Assembly: GCA_964228555.1 (NCBI GenBank)
Contig: CAXQZU010000059.1
Location: 62,001-126,000, forward strand
From: CAXQZU01 sp964228555
GTDB lineage: Bacteria > Planctomycetota > PLA2 > JAEUHO01
DNA: 64,000 nucleotides
Reading direction: 5' to 3'
Part shown: positions 29,916-38,051 of the stretch, in pieces
Layout: each line of letters starts with the position of its first letter
How positions within the stretch are numbered: position 1 is the first letter of the stretch
Position numbers and translations under genes: made by a program
The notes under the pieces: generated by a model
Told to the model about the DNA's origin: nothing
Database searches by the model: none
Seen by the model: only the letters and a program-made list of their open reading frames with translations

Positions 29916-30555
29916 CGTGCACGACCACGTCGGCGTGCGGGTAGCGCACCTTGGGCAGGCTGGCGAAGGCGTCGCCGGCCGACCGGTAGCCCGCCACGCA
30001 GGCCACCACCGTGGCGTAGCCCGTGGCCGGCAGCCCCAGGATGCGGTCGTAGGCGGCGGGATCGATGCCCTCCATGGGGCAGGTGTCCACGCCCACCATC
30101 GCGGCCGCCACCATGAACTGGCCCAGCGCGATGTAGGCCTGCCGGGCGGCCCAGCCATCGGTGTCGAAGCCCGGCCGCCCGATGAAGCCCTGGATCATCT
30201 TCTGGTAGCCGGCCAGCTCGGCCTGCGGCGTGCCGCGCACGGCATGCAGCCGCTCGATCCAGCGCGTGACGTCGGCCGCCCCCAGCGGCTTGCGGATGGC
30301 CAGCACCACCAGGTGCGAGCCTTCCTCGATCTGCGGCTGGTTCCAGGAAGCGGCGCGCAGCTGCGTGCGCAGGGCCGGGCTGTCCACCACCACGAAGCGC
30401 CACGGCTGGAGGCCGAAGGAGGACGGCGCCAGCACGAGGGACTGCTCCAGTGCCTGCCAGGTCGGGGCATCGATGCGCTTGCTGGGGTCGAAGCGCTTCA
30501 CCGCGTAGCGCCAGCCCAGCTGGCGGACCACGGTGTCGGGGCTCACGTGCGTCAT
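29908..30555 (-). CDS. Nitroreductase-family flavoprotein (NfsB-like)
   Basis: The 215-residue product belongs to the FMN-dependent nitroreductase family, which reduces nitroaromatics or quinones with NAD(P)H. Typical features are YAVKRFDPSKRI near the N-terminus (the R-FMN phosphate region), LVLAPSSFGLQPWRFVVV with the S-x-x-N/GLQPW FMN-binding block, and GVDTCPMEGIDPAAYDRILGLP late in the protein, close to the E. coli NfsB motif. Its ATG follows a GGAGGTGA site, one of the best in the window. The physiological substrate is not predictable. The stop lies in an 18-bp tandem repeat. Confidence 0.9.
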   Translation of the reverse strand: MTHVSPDTVVRQLGWRYAVKRFDPSKRIDAPTWQALEQSLVLAPSSFGLQPWRFVVVDSPALRTQLRAASWNQPQIEEGSHLVVLAIRKPLGAADVTRWIERLHAVRGTPQAELAGYQKMIQGFIGRPGFDTDGWAARQAYIALGQFMVAAAMVGVDTCPMEGIDPAAYDRILGLPATGYATVVACVAGYRSAGDAFASLPKVRYPHADVVVHVR

Positions 30556-30619
30556 GGCGTCACCTCCAGCCCAGACCCTATACGCGGGCGCCCCGGACGC
30601 GAGCCGGGCACGTCGCGCC

Positions 30620-31357
30620 TCAGGGCCCCAGCGCCAGCGCGCGCGCCCGCTCGAGGTCGGCGGGCCGGCCCACGTCGATCCAGCGCCACGCATCCATGCG
30701 CCACGGCAGCAGTCGCTCTCCCTCGCCGGCGAGCCGCAGCCAGGTGTCCAGCACCGAGAATCGCCCGCGCTCGGTGATGCGGCCCAGCAGCCCGGGGCTG
30801 GCCACGTGCACGCCCGCGAACGCCAGCGCCTGCACCTCCCCCACGGCGGGACGCACGCGCAGGTCGAGGCCCTTGTCCTCGTCCACCCGCCCCAGCAGGC
30901 CGACGCGGTCGAAGAGCAGGCGCCGGCGCGAGGGCCGCTCCATCACGGCCAGCGTGGCCAGCCCGCCCCGGGCGCCGTGCTCGGCCACCAGCGCCGCCAG
31001 CGGCGCATCGGTGAGCACGTCCACGTTGTGCACCAGCACCGGGCACGTGCCGCTGAAGAGGGCGCGCGCCGCCAGCAGGCCCCCGCCCGTCTCGAGCGGC
31101 TCGCCTGCCTCGCGCGAGATGCGCACCTCGACGCCCAGGGCATGCGTGGCGAGCCAGGCCTCCACCTGATCGGCGTGGCTGCACGTGTTGACCACGAGGT
31201 GCGCCGCGCCCGCCGCCACGAGGCGCCGGGCCACCAGGGCCAGCAGGGGCTGGCCGCCCACGTCCACCAGCGCCTTGGGCAGGCGGTCGGTGAGCGGCTT
31301 GAGGCGCGTGCCGTGGCCGGCGGCCAGGACCATGCCCTCGACGCAGCCTGCCGGCAT
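30620..31357 (-). CDS. Sugar-1-phosphate nucleotidyltransferase (MurU-like)
   Basis: The 245-residue product opens with the nucleotidyltransferase signature MVLAAGHGTRLKPLTDRLPKALVDVGGQPLL and has LETGGGLLAA and LVHNVDVLTDAPL, where the aspartates bind the metal. Short length without a trimeric beta-helix fits MurU-type N-acetylmuramate-1-phosphate uridylyltransferases, and WRWIDVGRPADLERA is a family-like end. Position supports this: the gene directly upstream (six bases) encodes an AmgK-like sugar-1-kinase, and amgK-murU pairs work together in cell-wall amino-sugar recycling. A different sugar nucleotide is possible. Confidence 0.8.
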   Translation of the reverse strand: MPAGCVEGMVLAAGHGTRLKPLTDRLPKALVDVGGQPLLALVARRLVAAGAAHLVVNTCSHADQVEAWLATHALGVEVRISREAGEPLETGGGLLAARALFSGTCPVLVHNVDVLTDAPLAALVAEHGARGGLATLAVMERPSRRRLLFDRVGLLGRVDEDKGLDLRVRPAVGEVQALAFAGVHVASPGLLGRITERGRFSVLDTWLRLAGEGERLLPWRMDAWRWIDVGRPADLERARALALGP

Positions 31358-31363
31358 GGCGGC

Positions 31364-32896
31364 CTAGGCGCCCGGCGTGGGCGAGGGCGCCGACGGCACC
31401 GCGGCGGCCGGGCCGGCCGCCGGCAGGGGCGGGTCGCGGTCGGCCGTGGCAGGCCAGCGGGTGCGCTCGGCATGACGCAGGTCCACGCGCACCTCGGGCC
31501 AGCGCGCCCGCAGCGCCGCCGCCACCCGCTCGGCCACGTAGACCGAGCGGTGCTGCCCTCCCGTGCAGCCGAACTGCACGCTCAGCGCCGTGTAGCGGCG
31601 CGCCAGGTAGGTGCGCACCTGCGACTCGACCAGCGCTTGCGCGTGCGCCACGAAGGCGTGCACCTCCGGCTGCAGCTCCAGCGAGCGGATCACCTGGCGG
31701 TCACGGCCGCACAGGGGCTTGAGCTCCGCATCCCAGCCGGGATTGGGCAACGCCCGGCAGTCGAAGACGAAGCCGCCGCCGTTGCCGCCTGGATCCATCG
31801 GCATGCCGTGCCGGTACGAGAACGAGCCCAGGTACACGGTCAGGCCCTCGATGCTGGGCGCGGGCGCCGCGCGCAGGCGCTCGCTGGCCACCATGCGCTC
31901 GAACACCGCGCGCAGCTCGGGCAGCTGCACCGGCATCGGGCCCGAGCGCAGCAGGTGCTCGATGTTGCGCAGGGCCGGCGGCACCGAGGCGAGGAAGTGC
32001 GGCTTGCGCTCGTAGAACCCGCGGAATCCGTACGCGCCCAGCGCCTGCAGGATGCGCATCAAGGTGAAGCCCCGGAACTCGAGCAGGAAGCGCTCGCGGT
32101 CCACGCTCACGTGCGCCCCCAGCACGTCGAGGTAGTGCTGCAGCAGCTCCTCGCGCAGGATGGGCGGGATCTCCGCCTTGGCGTCGTAGAGCAGCGAGGC
32201 CACGTCGTAGGCCAGCGCGCCCCGGCGGCCACCCTGGTAGTCGATGAACCACGGGACGGCGGCCTCCAGCGTGCCGCCGCGCAGCATCACGTTGCGGGAC
32301 TGGAAGTCGCGGTAGAGGAAGTGCCTGCTGTCGGCCTCCAGCAGGAAGCCCACCAGCCGCTCGAAGTCCTCCTCCAGCCGGCCCTCGTGGAACGGGATCT
32401 CGGCCAGCTTGAGGAAGTGGTACTTGAAGTAGTTGGCGTCCCAGGCCATCGAGCGGCGGTCGAAGGCCGCGTGCGGGTAGGCCACGCTGAAGTCGATGGC
32501 TCGCCCGCCCTCGACCTGGAAGCGAGGCAGGGCCGCCAGCACGCGCCGGTAGATGGGCACCAGCGACGGCGGGAAGGCACCCGGCTCGACCTTGCGCGCC
32601 TGCGACAGGGCCCCGAACAGCGTGGTGTCGCCCAGGTCCTCGACGAGGTAGACGCCCTCGCGCAGGTCCTCGCCCAGCACCTCGGGCACGGGCAGGCCCA
32701 GCCCGCGGAAGGTGCGCGTGAAGGCGAGGAAGGCGCGGTTCTCCTCCGGCTCGGGTCCCAGCACGCCGATGGCGCTGGTGGTCTCGTCGAGCCGCAAGCG
32801 CACCATGCGCCGGCGCGAGCCGTCCGCGGCCACCGGCGCCACGAAGGCCGCCTCACGGCCGAAGCGTGCCTCGAAGAGTCGCTGCAGTGCGTCCAC
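31364..32896 (-). CDS. Fusion: AmgK-like aminoglycoside-phosphotransferase-fold sugar kinase + RapZ C-terminal domain
   Basis: The 510-residue product has two parts. Residues 1 to about 340 are an APH-fold kinase like AmgK (anomeric MurNAc/GlcNAc kinase): VYLVEDLGDTTLF, the catalytic loop HFLYRDFQSRNVML with Asp, and the metal loop PWFIDYQGGRRGALAYDVASLLYD. From about residue 350 the sequence matches the C-terminal domain of RapZ: TVYLGSFSYRHGMP, GGFVFDCRALPNPG, and VQFGCTGGQHRSVYVAERVAAAL near 440-455. In E. coli that domain binds small RNAs and glucosamine-6-phosphate. A GTG start is used at 32896. Together with the MurU-like gene it suggests an amino-sugar recycling pair with built-in sensing. 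Confidence 0.85.
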   Translation of the reverse strand: MDALQRLFEARFGREAAFVAPVAADGSRRRMVRLRLDETTSAIGVLGPEPEENRAFLAFTRTFRGLGLPVPEVLGEDLREGVYLVEDLGDTTLFGALSQARKVEPGAFPPSLVPIYRRVLAALPRFQVEGGRAIDFSVAYPHAAFDRRSMAWDANYFKYHFLKLAEIPFHEGRLEEDFERLVGFLLEADSRHFLYRDFQSRNVMLRGGTLEAAVPWFIDYQGGRRGALAYDVASLLYDAKAEIPPILREELLQHYLDVLGAHVSVDRERFLLEFRGFTLMRILQALGAYGFRGFYERKPHFLASVPPALRNIEHLLRSGPMPVQLPELRAVFERMVASERLRAAPAPSIEGLTVYLGSFSYRHGMPMDPGGNGGGFVFDCRALPNPGWDAELKPLCGRDRQVIRSLELQPEVHAFVAHAQALVESQVRTYLARRYTALSVQFGCTGGQHRSVYVAERVAAALRARWPEVRVDLRHAERTRWPATADRDPPLPAAGPAAAVPSAPSPTPGA

Positions 32897-32905
32897 GCCG
32901 GGACT

Positions 32906-33703
32906 CTACCGCCGCGTGCGCCCCCCGCCAGCACCGCCTTGCGGTCGAGCGGCGGTGCGCACGGGCGCCGACGACGACGGCACGCGGTAGCCGGCCTGCT
33001 CGAGCGCATGCTGGGCCAGCGCGGGCCAGCCCCGGTTGGCGGCGGGGCTGGCCGGGCTGGGATGCGGCAGCACGTGGAAGGCGAGCCCGCGTCCCGCCAG
33101 GGCCTCGCGCGCCCGGGCCGCCGCGAAGGCCCCGACGCCGATCACCGCCTGCACGCCCAGCACCTCCACGGCGTCGCGCAGGGCCCGGTCGCAGGCCGCG
33201 AAGAGCGGCGCGCGCTCCGCGGCCGGCAGGTGGTCGGGCGTGCGGTTCTTGCCCGAGTCCTCCACGAAGGCCAGCGGGCAGTAGTTCAGGACGAAGAACT
33301 CGCGGAAGAAGGCCTGCGGCGACCCGTACCGGTCGCGCACGAAGCCCCACAGGCGCCGGCCGCTCACCTCCCCGCGCGTGCAGGCGTAGCCCAGCACCGG
33401 GCGCTTGGGATGCTCCCGGGGAGGGCGCCCCACGGGGGCCTCGATGCCCAGGAAGTCCCGCGCCATGCCCACGTCGCCGAAGGGCACCCCGCTCTGGGCC
33501 ATGCCGAACGGCCCGGGGTTCATGCCGAGCCAGAGGGCCTTGGGCCGGCCGCCGCCCCACCGCTCCAGGTAGGCCCGGTGCGCCTCGAAGGCGTAGGCCA
33601 GCGGGTTGTAGGTGAAGGCCACGGGGTGCGCGAAGGACAGCGCGTCCACCTCGCGCGACAGCCGCTGCGCCACCGCCACCAGCGCGGGCCCGCGCTCAGC
33701 CAC
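32906..33703 (-). CDS. SMUG1-like uracil-DNA glycosylase (family 3)
   Basis: The 265-residue product contains the two active-site motifs of single-strand-selective uracil-DNA glycosylases: GMNPGPFGMAQSGVPFGD around residue 60 and HPSPASPAANRGW around residue 210. This enzyme class removes uracil and hydroxymethyluracil from DNA to start base-excision repair. The C-terminal 30 residues are glycine/arginine-rich and low in complexity. Its start overlaps the end of the MFS gene by eight bases, so the two are probably cotranscribed. The kinase-RapZ gene follows ten bases after its stop. Confidence 0.88.
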   Translation of the reverse strand: MAERGPALVAVAQRLSREVDALSFAHPVAFTYNPLAYAFEAHRAYLERWGGGRPKALWLGMNPGPFGMAQSGVPFGDVGMARDFLGIEAPVGRPPREHPKRPVLGYACTRGEVSGRRLWGFVRDRYGSPQAFFREFFVLNYCPLAFVEDSGKNRTPDHLPAAERAPLFAACDRALRDAVEVLGVQAVIGVGAFAAARAREALAGRGLAFHVLPHPSPASPAANRGWPALAQHALEQAGYRVPSSSAPVRTAARPQGGAGGGRTRR

Positions 33704-34943
33704 GCGCCGGCTCCGCCTGCGAGGCCGCGGCTGCCGCAGCCCCGGGGGCGGGCATGCGCACCTTGAGCAGCAGCAGGGCGCCCACGGCGAAGAAGGGCAC
33801 CACGGCGAGGACGGCCATGCGCTGCCCGGCGGCCACGGAGACCGCGCCGAACACCAGCGGGCCCAGGATGGAGCCCGTGCGCCCGCACAACGCCATGAAG
33901 CCGAACATCTCGGCCTCGCGGCCGCGTGGCGCCAGCAGCCCCATCATGGCGCGCGAGGCCGCCTGCACGGCACCCAGGCCCAGGCCGGCCAGGCCGCCCA
34001 CCACGAAGAAGGCCTGCTTGCTGGGCGCCTGCGAGGCCCAGGCCACCGTCAGCACCCACAACGCCAGCGTGAGCAGCACCGTGAAGCGCGGGCCGCGCAC
34101 GTCGGTGAGCCGCGCCAGCAGCAGCGAGCCGGCCAGCGCCGTGACCTGCACGAGCGCAAGCAGGCCCAGCAGCTCGGCCATCGAGAAGCCCAGCGTGCCG
34201 CGCGCGTAGACGCTGGCGAACACGATCACCGTCTCCACGCCGTCCATGTAGAAGAAGAAGGCGAGCAGGAACCAGCGCAGGTGCGGCACGCCCAGCACCT
34301 CGCGCAGGCTGCGCCAGGTCCCCGCCACGCCTGCGGCCGCGGCCTCTCGAACGCGCGTGCCCGTCGGCTCGTCGGCCGGCAGCGCGCGCAACGCGGGCAG
34401 CGCGCCCAGCACCCACTGGAGGGCGAGCGCCACCCACACCCACTCGATGCGCTCGCGCGGGTCGATCACCGCCGCCACGCCGAGCGCCACCAGCGAGCCC
34501 ACGTAGCCGACCGCGAATCCCCATGCGCTCACGCGGCCCTGGTGCGTGGCCGGCGCGATGCGCGGCAGGTAGGCGTTGTAGAAGACGATGGCGCCCTCGA
34601 AGCCCACCATGGCCAGCGCGCCCAGCACGAAGCCCGGCAGCACCTCGCCCGGACGCAGCGTGGTCCACCCCAGCACGGCCAGCACGCCCAGCAGGGTGAA
34701 GCCCGCCAGCATGCGCTTCCTCACGCCGGCATGGTCGGCCACGCCACCGAGGAAGGGCGCGAGGAAGGCCACGCTGGCCATCGACACGCTCACGAGGGCA
34801 CCCCACCAGCGATCGCCCTCTCCCGCCTCGTTGCCCACGATCGAGGAGGTGTAGAAGACGCCGAAGAACGACGTGAACAGCATCGCGAAGGCGCTGTTGC
34901 CGAAGTCGTAGAGGCACCAGGCGCGGATGACCTTGCGGTCCAT
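33696..34943 (-). CDS. MFS transporter, UMF1 (Atg22-like) family
   Basis: The 415-residue membrane protein has about twelve hydrophobic segments. It begins RAWCLYDFGNSAFAMLFTSFFGVFY, the WxLYDFGNSAF signature of the UMF1 family related to yeast Atg22, and has a repeat of that pattern type at TRFLLAFFFYMDGVETVI in the second half. Cytoplasmic loops carry the DHAGVRKR and TDVRGPR motifs expected of MFS proteins. Substrate is unknown; amino-acid efflux is suggested for yeast Atg22 but not shown for bacterial members. It heads a minus-strand run with the glycosylase and the amino-sugar genes. Confidence 0.88.
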   Translation of the reverse strand: MDRKVIRAWCLYDFGNSAFAMLFTSFFGVFYTSSIVGNEAGEGDRWWGALVSVSMASVAFLAPFLGGVADHAGVRKRMLAGFTLLGVLAVLGWTTLRPGEVLPGFVLGALAMVGFEGAIVFYNAYLPRIAPATHQGRVSAWGFAVGYVGSLVALGVAAVIDPRERIEWVWVALALQWVLGALPALRALPADEPTGTRVREAAAAGVAGTWRSLREVLGVPHLRWFLLAFFFYMDGVETVIVFASVYARGTLGFSMAELLGLLALVQVTALAGSLLLARLTDVRGPRFTVLLTLALWVLTVAWASQAPSKQAFFVVGGLAGLGLGAVQAASRAMMGLLAPRGREAEMFGFMALCGRTGSILGPLVFGAVSVAAGQRMAVLAVVPFFAVGALLLLKVRMPAPGAAAAAASQAEPARG

Positions 34944-35147
34944 CGCCAGAGCCTACTCGCGGACGGGCCGGGCCCTCAGCCGCGCATCCCCCGGCCGCCG
35001 ATCGGCGCGGGGCCGCGCACTCGAGGTCCAGAAAGCCCGCGACACGTCGCGCCCTGCTGCCGCGGGCGCGGCCTGGCCGGCTTGCGCAACACGGACCAGG
35101 CTCGATCCACGGGAAGAGCCTGCGCAGCGGGCGCGGGCAGGGCGCGC

Positions 35148-35543
35148 CTAGACGCGCCCGAGCACCTCGCTGGCGTAGCGCAGCAGCACGCCGCGCGCCT
35201 CCACGCCGGAGGGCGCGCCCAGCGGCCCGCCGTCGATGGCGTAGGAGTGCCCGACCCGGCCGCCGGGCATGGCCGTGCGCGCGATCTCCAGCACCACCTC
35301 CAGCCGGTAGGCCGGCGCGGCCGGGCGGGCCCCCACCTCGTGGTCGTGCAGCAGCCAGCGCAGGGCATTCAGGTGCTGGGCGGCCGGCGCGCTGCCCTCG
35401 CGCACCTCGAAGCGCGACGCTGCGCCCTCGCCGCGCTCGCACAGCACCACGCGTTCCACCGTGGCACCCGGGGGCGGCCACAGCCAGCGGGGCACGCCGC
35501 CGGGCGGACGTCGATCAGCGGGCGAGGGCGAGGCGGGGTGCAT
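35148..35543 (-). CDS. Small protein of unknown function
   Basis: I do not recognise this 131-residue protein. It begins MHPASPSPADRRPPGG and has a mixed alpha/beta core (ATVERVVLCERGEG, RFEVREGS, RLEVVLEIARTAMPGGRVGHSYAIDGGPLGAPSG, VLLRYASEVLGRV), with no signal peptide or membrane segment. The ATG at 35543 starts just after the stop region of the flavoprotein gene (41 bases), so it may belong to that transcript. The frame is open upstream but overlaps the flavoprotein gene in another frame, so only this part is taken as real. Confidence 0.55.
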   Translation of the reverse strand: MHPASPSPADRRPPGGVPRWLWPPPGATVERVVLCERGEGAASRFEVREGSAPAAQHLNALRWLLHDHEVGARPAAPAYRLEVVLEIARTAMPGGRVGHSYAIDGGPLGAPSGVEARGVLLRYASEVLGRV

Positions 35544-35584
35544 GCCCGCGCAGGCTACCCGGCGGGCCCGCGGCGTGGATCGCG

Positions 35585-36874
35585 CTAGAGGTGACGCCCG
35601 GCGAGCTCGCCCGTCGCGAACGCCGCCTGGAAGGAGAAGCCGCCGATGGGGCCGTCGAGGTCGAGCACCTCCCCGGCCACGAAGAGGCCGGGCGCCACGC
35701 GCGAGGCCATCGTGCCCGCGTCCACCTCGGCCAGCGCCACGCCACCGGCCGTGACCTCCGCATGGTCCCAGCCGCGCGTGCCCGCCACCGGCAGCTCCAG
35801 CCGCTTGAGCGCCAGCACCAGCGCGTGGCGCACCTCGCGCGACACGCCCGTGGCGGGCGTGTCGGCGCGCGCGCCCGCCTGCTCGCACAGGGCACGGCGC
35901 AGGCGCGTGGGCAAGGCCTCCGGCAAGGCCGCCCACAGCACGCCGCCCGCCTGCAGCCGCTGGTCGATGCGCTCGCGCAGGGCCTCGTGCGAGTCCTCGG
36001 GCAGCAGGTCCAGCACCAGCCGCCGCGGGCCGGAGGCCGGAGCCGGCAGCGACAGCCAGCGGCTGGCGTCCATCGCCGCCGGTCCCGAGAGGCCCGTGTG
36101 GGTGAACAGCAGGGGACGGCGCCTCGCCACCAGCACGCGCCCGTCGGCCTCCAGCACCTCCACGCGCGCCTCCAGCGCGATGCCGGCCAGCTCGCGCACC
36201 CACGCCAGGTCCACCACCAGCGGCACCAGGGCGGGCGCCTGGGGTCGCAGCGTGTGTCCTGCGGCAGCCAGCCACGGGTAGCCGTCGCCGGTGGTGCCCG
36301 TGCGCGGGTAGCTGCGCCCGCCCACGGCCACCAGCACGTGCGGGGCCTCCACCTCGCCGTGCGGGGTGCGCACGCGCCAGCCGGACGGAAGGCGCTGGAG
36401 CCCCCCTGCAGGCGTGGCCGTGCGCACGCGCGCCCCGGCCTCGAGCGCGCGACGCAGCAGGGCCGCCGCCACGTCGTGCGCGCGCCGCGAGGCTGGCCAC
36501 ACCTTCTCCAGCGCCTCTTCCACCTCGGTGGGGACGCCCAGCGCCTCGAAGGCCTGCCGCACCGCCGCAGGCGGCAGCGCACGGAAGGCAGGGCCCAGGA
36601 AGCGCTCGCCCTCGCGCCCGAACCAGCGCGCGGCCTCGGCGGGCCCCAGCGTGGTCGTGAGGTTGCAGGCGCCGCCGCCGCTGGCCAGCACCTTCACCCC
36701 CACGCGCGGGTTCTTCTCCAGCACGAGCACGCGCCGCCCGCGTCGCGCCGCGGTGCCGGCAGCCCACAGCCCGGCCGCGCCGGCGCCCAGCACCAGCGCA
36801 TCCCACGGCCCGCCCTGCGCGGGGTCACCGGGACCCTCGGCCTGCAGCGTGTCGGGGGCGGGACGGGCGCGCAT
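35585..36874 (-). CDS. BaiN/HI0933-like FAD flavoprotein
   Basis: The 429-residue product is a member of the HI0933/BaiN/YhiN flavoprotein family. It shows the FAD Rossmann motif WDALVLGAGAAGLWAAGTAARRG, the RVLVLEKNPRVGVKVLASGGGACNLTT stretch diagnostic of this family, GGRSYPRTGTTGDGYPWLAAAGH in the middle and the FAD-closing GLFVAGEVLDLDGPIGGFSFQAAFATG at the end. Some members are reductases of bile acids or other steroids, but function here is open. The ATG at 36874 lacks a strong ribosome site and faces the divergent gene at 36928 across 53 bases. Confidence 0.9.
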   Translation of the reverse strand: MRARPAPDTLQAEGPGDPAQGGPWDALVLGAGAAGLWAAGTAARRGRRVLVLEKNPRVGVKVLASGGGACNLTTTLGPAEAARWFGREGERFLGPAFRALPPAAVRQAFEALGVPTEVEEALEKVWPASRRAHDVAAALLRRALEAGARVRTATPAGGLQRLPSGWRVRTPHGEVEAPHVLVAVGGRSYPRTGTTGDGYPWLAAAGHTLRPQAPALVPLVVDLAWVRELAGIALEARVEVLEADGRVLVARRRPLLFTHTGLSGPAAMDASRWLSLPAPASGPRRLVLDLLPEDSHEALRERIDQRLQAGGVLWAALPEALPTRLRRALCEQAGARADTPATGVSREVRHALVLALKRLELPVAGTRGWDHAEVTAGGVALAEVDAGTMASRVAPGLFVAGEVLDLDGPIGGFSFQAAFATGELAGRHL

Positions 36875-36909
36875 CGAACCGGCATTGAAGCCGCAAGCAC
36901 CGGCTGGCG

Positions 36910-36915
36910 TACCAT
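36910..36915 (+). promoter_or_regulatory. Candidate -10 element (TACCAT) for the small membrane gene
   Basis: TACCAT lies 12 bases before the ATG at 36928 in a 53-base divergent gap. No ribosome site fits between them, so a leaderless or very short leader is likely. The assignment rests on the hexamer pattern shared with other starts in the window. Confidence 0.35.
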
Positions 36916-36927
36916 CGTGTTGTTGCC

Positions 36928-37326
36928 ATGTCGCCGCGCCCGGTCCCGCTCTGGCGCACGCTGATCCACCTGGCCGTGCTGGCCGGGCTGGGCTGGCTGG
37001 CCTACGAGTTCGTGTGGGTGCGCCGGATGGGCAGCGCCGAGGCGCCGCCACCCCTGCAGCAGGACCGCGCCGAGGCCATCTCCGACCGCATCGCCGCCGT
37101 CTTCGAGCCCCATGAGTGCTTCGTGGCAGTGCGGGGTGCACCGCTGTGGCGTCCGCGCGAGCGCTGGTACCGCATCGAGATCCTCGTCGCGAACGGCTGC
37201 GAGGCACAGGCCGGCCCGCTGTGCCAGGCCGTGAGCGACATGGTGGACCGGGAGTTCGGCGTGAGCGCCTCGGTGTGGGCCATCCTCGAGGACGGCACCC
37301 GCGAGATCGGCCGCTACCTGCGCTAG
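36928..37326 (+). CDS. Small membrane-anchored protein of unknown function
   Basis: This 132-residue product has one N-terminal transmembrane segment (LIHLAVLAGLGWLAYEFVWV) and a soluble domain that follows, with two cysteines (CFVAV and NGCEAQAGPLCQ) that could form a disulfide outside the membrane. The hydrophilic part contains RYWYRIEILVANGC and FGVSASVWAILEDGTREIGRYLR, a compact alpha/beta domain. I do not recognise the family. It ends ten bases before the convergent end of pcp. Confidence 0.7.
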   Translation: MSPRPVPLWRTLIHLAVLAGLGWLAYEFVWVRRMGSAEAPPPLQQDRAEAISDRIAAVFEPHECFVAVRGAPLWRPRERWYRIEILVANGCEAQAGPLCQAVSDMVDREFGVSASVWAILEDGTREIGRYLR

Positions 37327-37336
37327 CGAGCGGTGC

Positions 37337-37912
37337 TCAGGGCTCGCGCGCGAGCACCTGCAGCAGGGCGCCCGTGGCCGCCTCGAGGCGCGCGAGGTCC
37401 CAGCCCGGCCCCAGCGCAGGGACGTGCACGAAGCCGGCGGGCCCCCCAGGATGCCGGCACAGCAGCTCGTAGAACAGGTGGTTGCACAGGTACCCGCCGG
37501 CGTCCTCGCTGGGCCGGGCCGCCCAGCCGCCGGCCGCGAGCGCGTGGGCGAACGCCCCCAGCGGCAGGCGCGAGGGCAGCGTGGATGCGCCGCCGGGACG
37601 GAGGGGCAGGCCCGCGCGCACGACGCCGTCCACGTCCGGGCCGCGTGCGCTGTCGAGGTTGCGCGCCACGCCCTCCAGGCGCAGCTGGTCGCCGGGCGCC
37701 ACGCCGAGGCTGAGCACCGCCCACGGCCGCTGCAGGTCGAGGGCCTGCTGCAGCTGCGCAGGCGCGCGCGCGTAGCTCGTGTCCAGCACCGCGCCGCAGA
37801 GGCGCACGCCCGGCACGCCCTGCCGCGCGGCCAGCGCCCGCGCCACCGCCCCGGAGGGGTTGTGCTCCACGCCGGGGAAGGGCCCGAAGCCGGTCAGCAG
37901 GATCGTGCGCAC
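37337..37912 (-). CDS. pcp: Pyroglutamyl-peptidase I
   Basis: The 191-residue enzyme removes N-terminal pyroglutamate from peptides. Features are RTILLTGFGPFPGVEHNPSG at the N-terminus, the conserved glutamate region, the catalytic cysteine in AGGYLCNHLFYELL around residue 145 and the catalytic histidine in AGFVHVPALG near residue 166. These are family positions. A GTG start is used (37912). It is divergent from the response-regulator gene across 139 bases. Confidence 0.88.
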   Translation of the reverse strand: MRTILLTGFGPFPGVEHNPSGAVARALAARQGVPGVRLCGAVLDTSYARAPAQLQQALDLQRPWAVLSLGVAPGDQLRLEGVARNLDSARGPDVDGVVRAGLPLRPGGASTLPSRLPLGAFAHALAAGGWAARPSEDAGGYLCNHLFYELLCRHPGGPAGFVHVPALGPGWDLARLEAATGALLQVLAREP

Positions 37913-37999
37913 GCCCGCAGGCTACGGGTGGGCCGGCCCCGCCGCGACACGAACACGATGCGAACAGGCGCCATGGACGGGCCGCCCGGCCGCTGCGAC

Positions 38000-38005
38000 T
38001 ACCCT
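38000..38005 (+). promoter_or_regulatory. Candidate -10 element (TACCCT) for the NtrX-like gene
   Basis: TACCCT lies 46 bases before the GTG start at 38052, and a GGAG site at 38039-38042 lies between. It is the only -10-like hexamer in the divergent gap with pcp that I would rank. Confidence 0.3.
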
Positions 38006-38051
38006 GCCCGCCGCGCGGCGAGGCGCCGCGGCATCCACGGAGCATCCCGGC

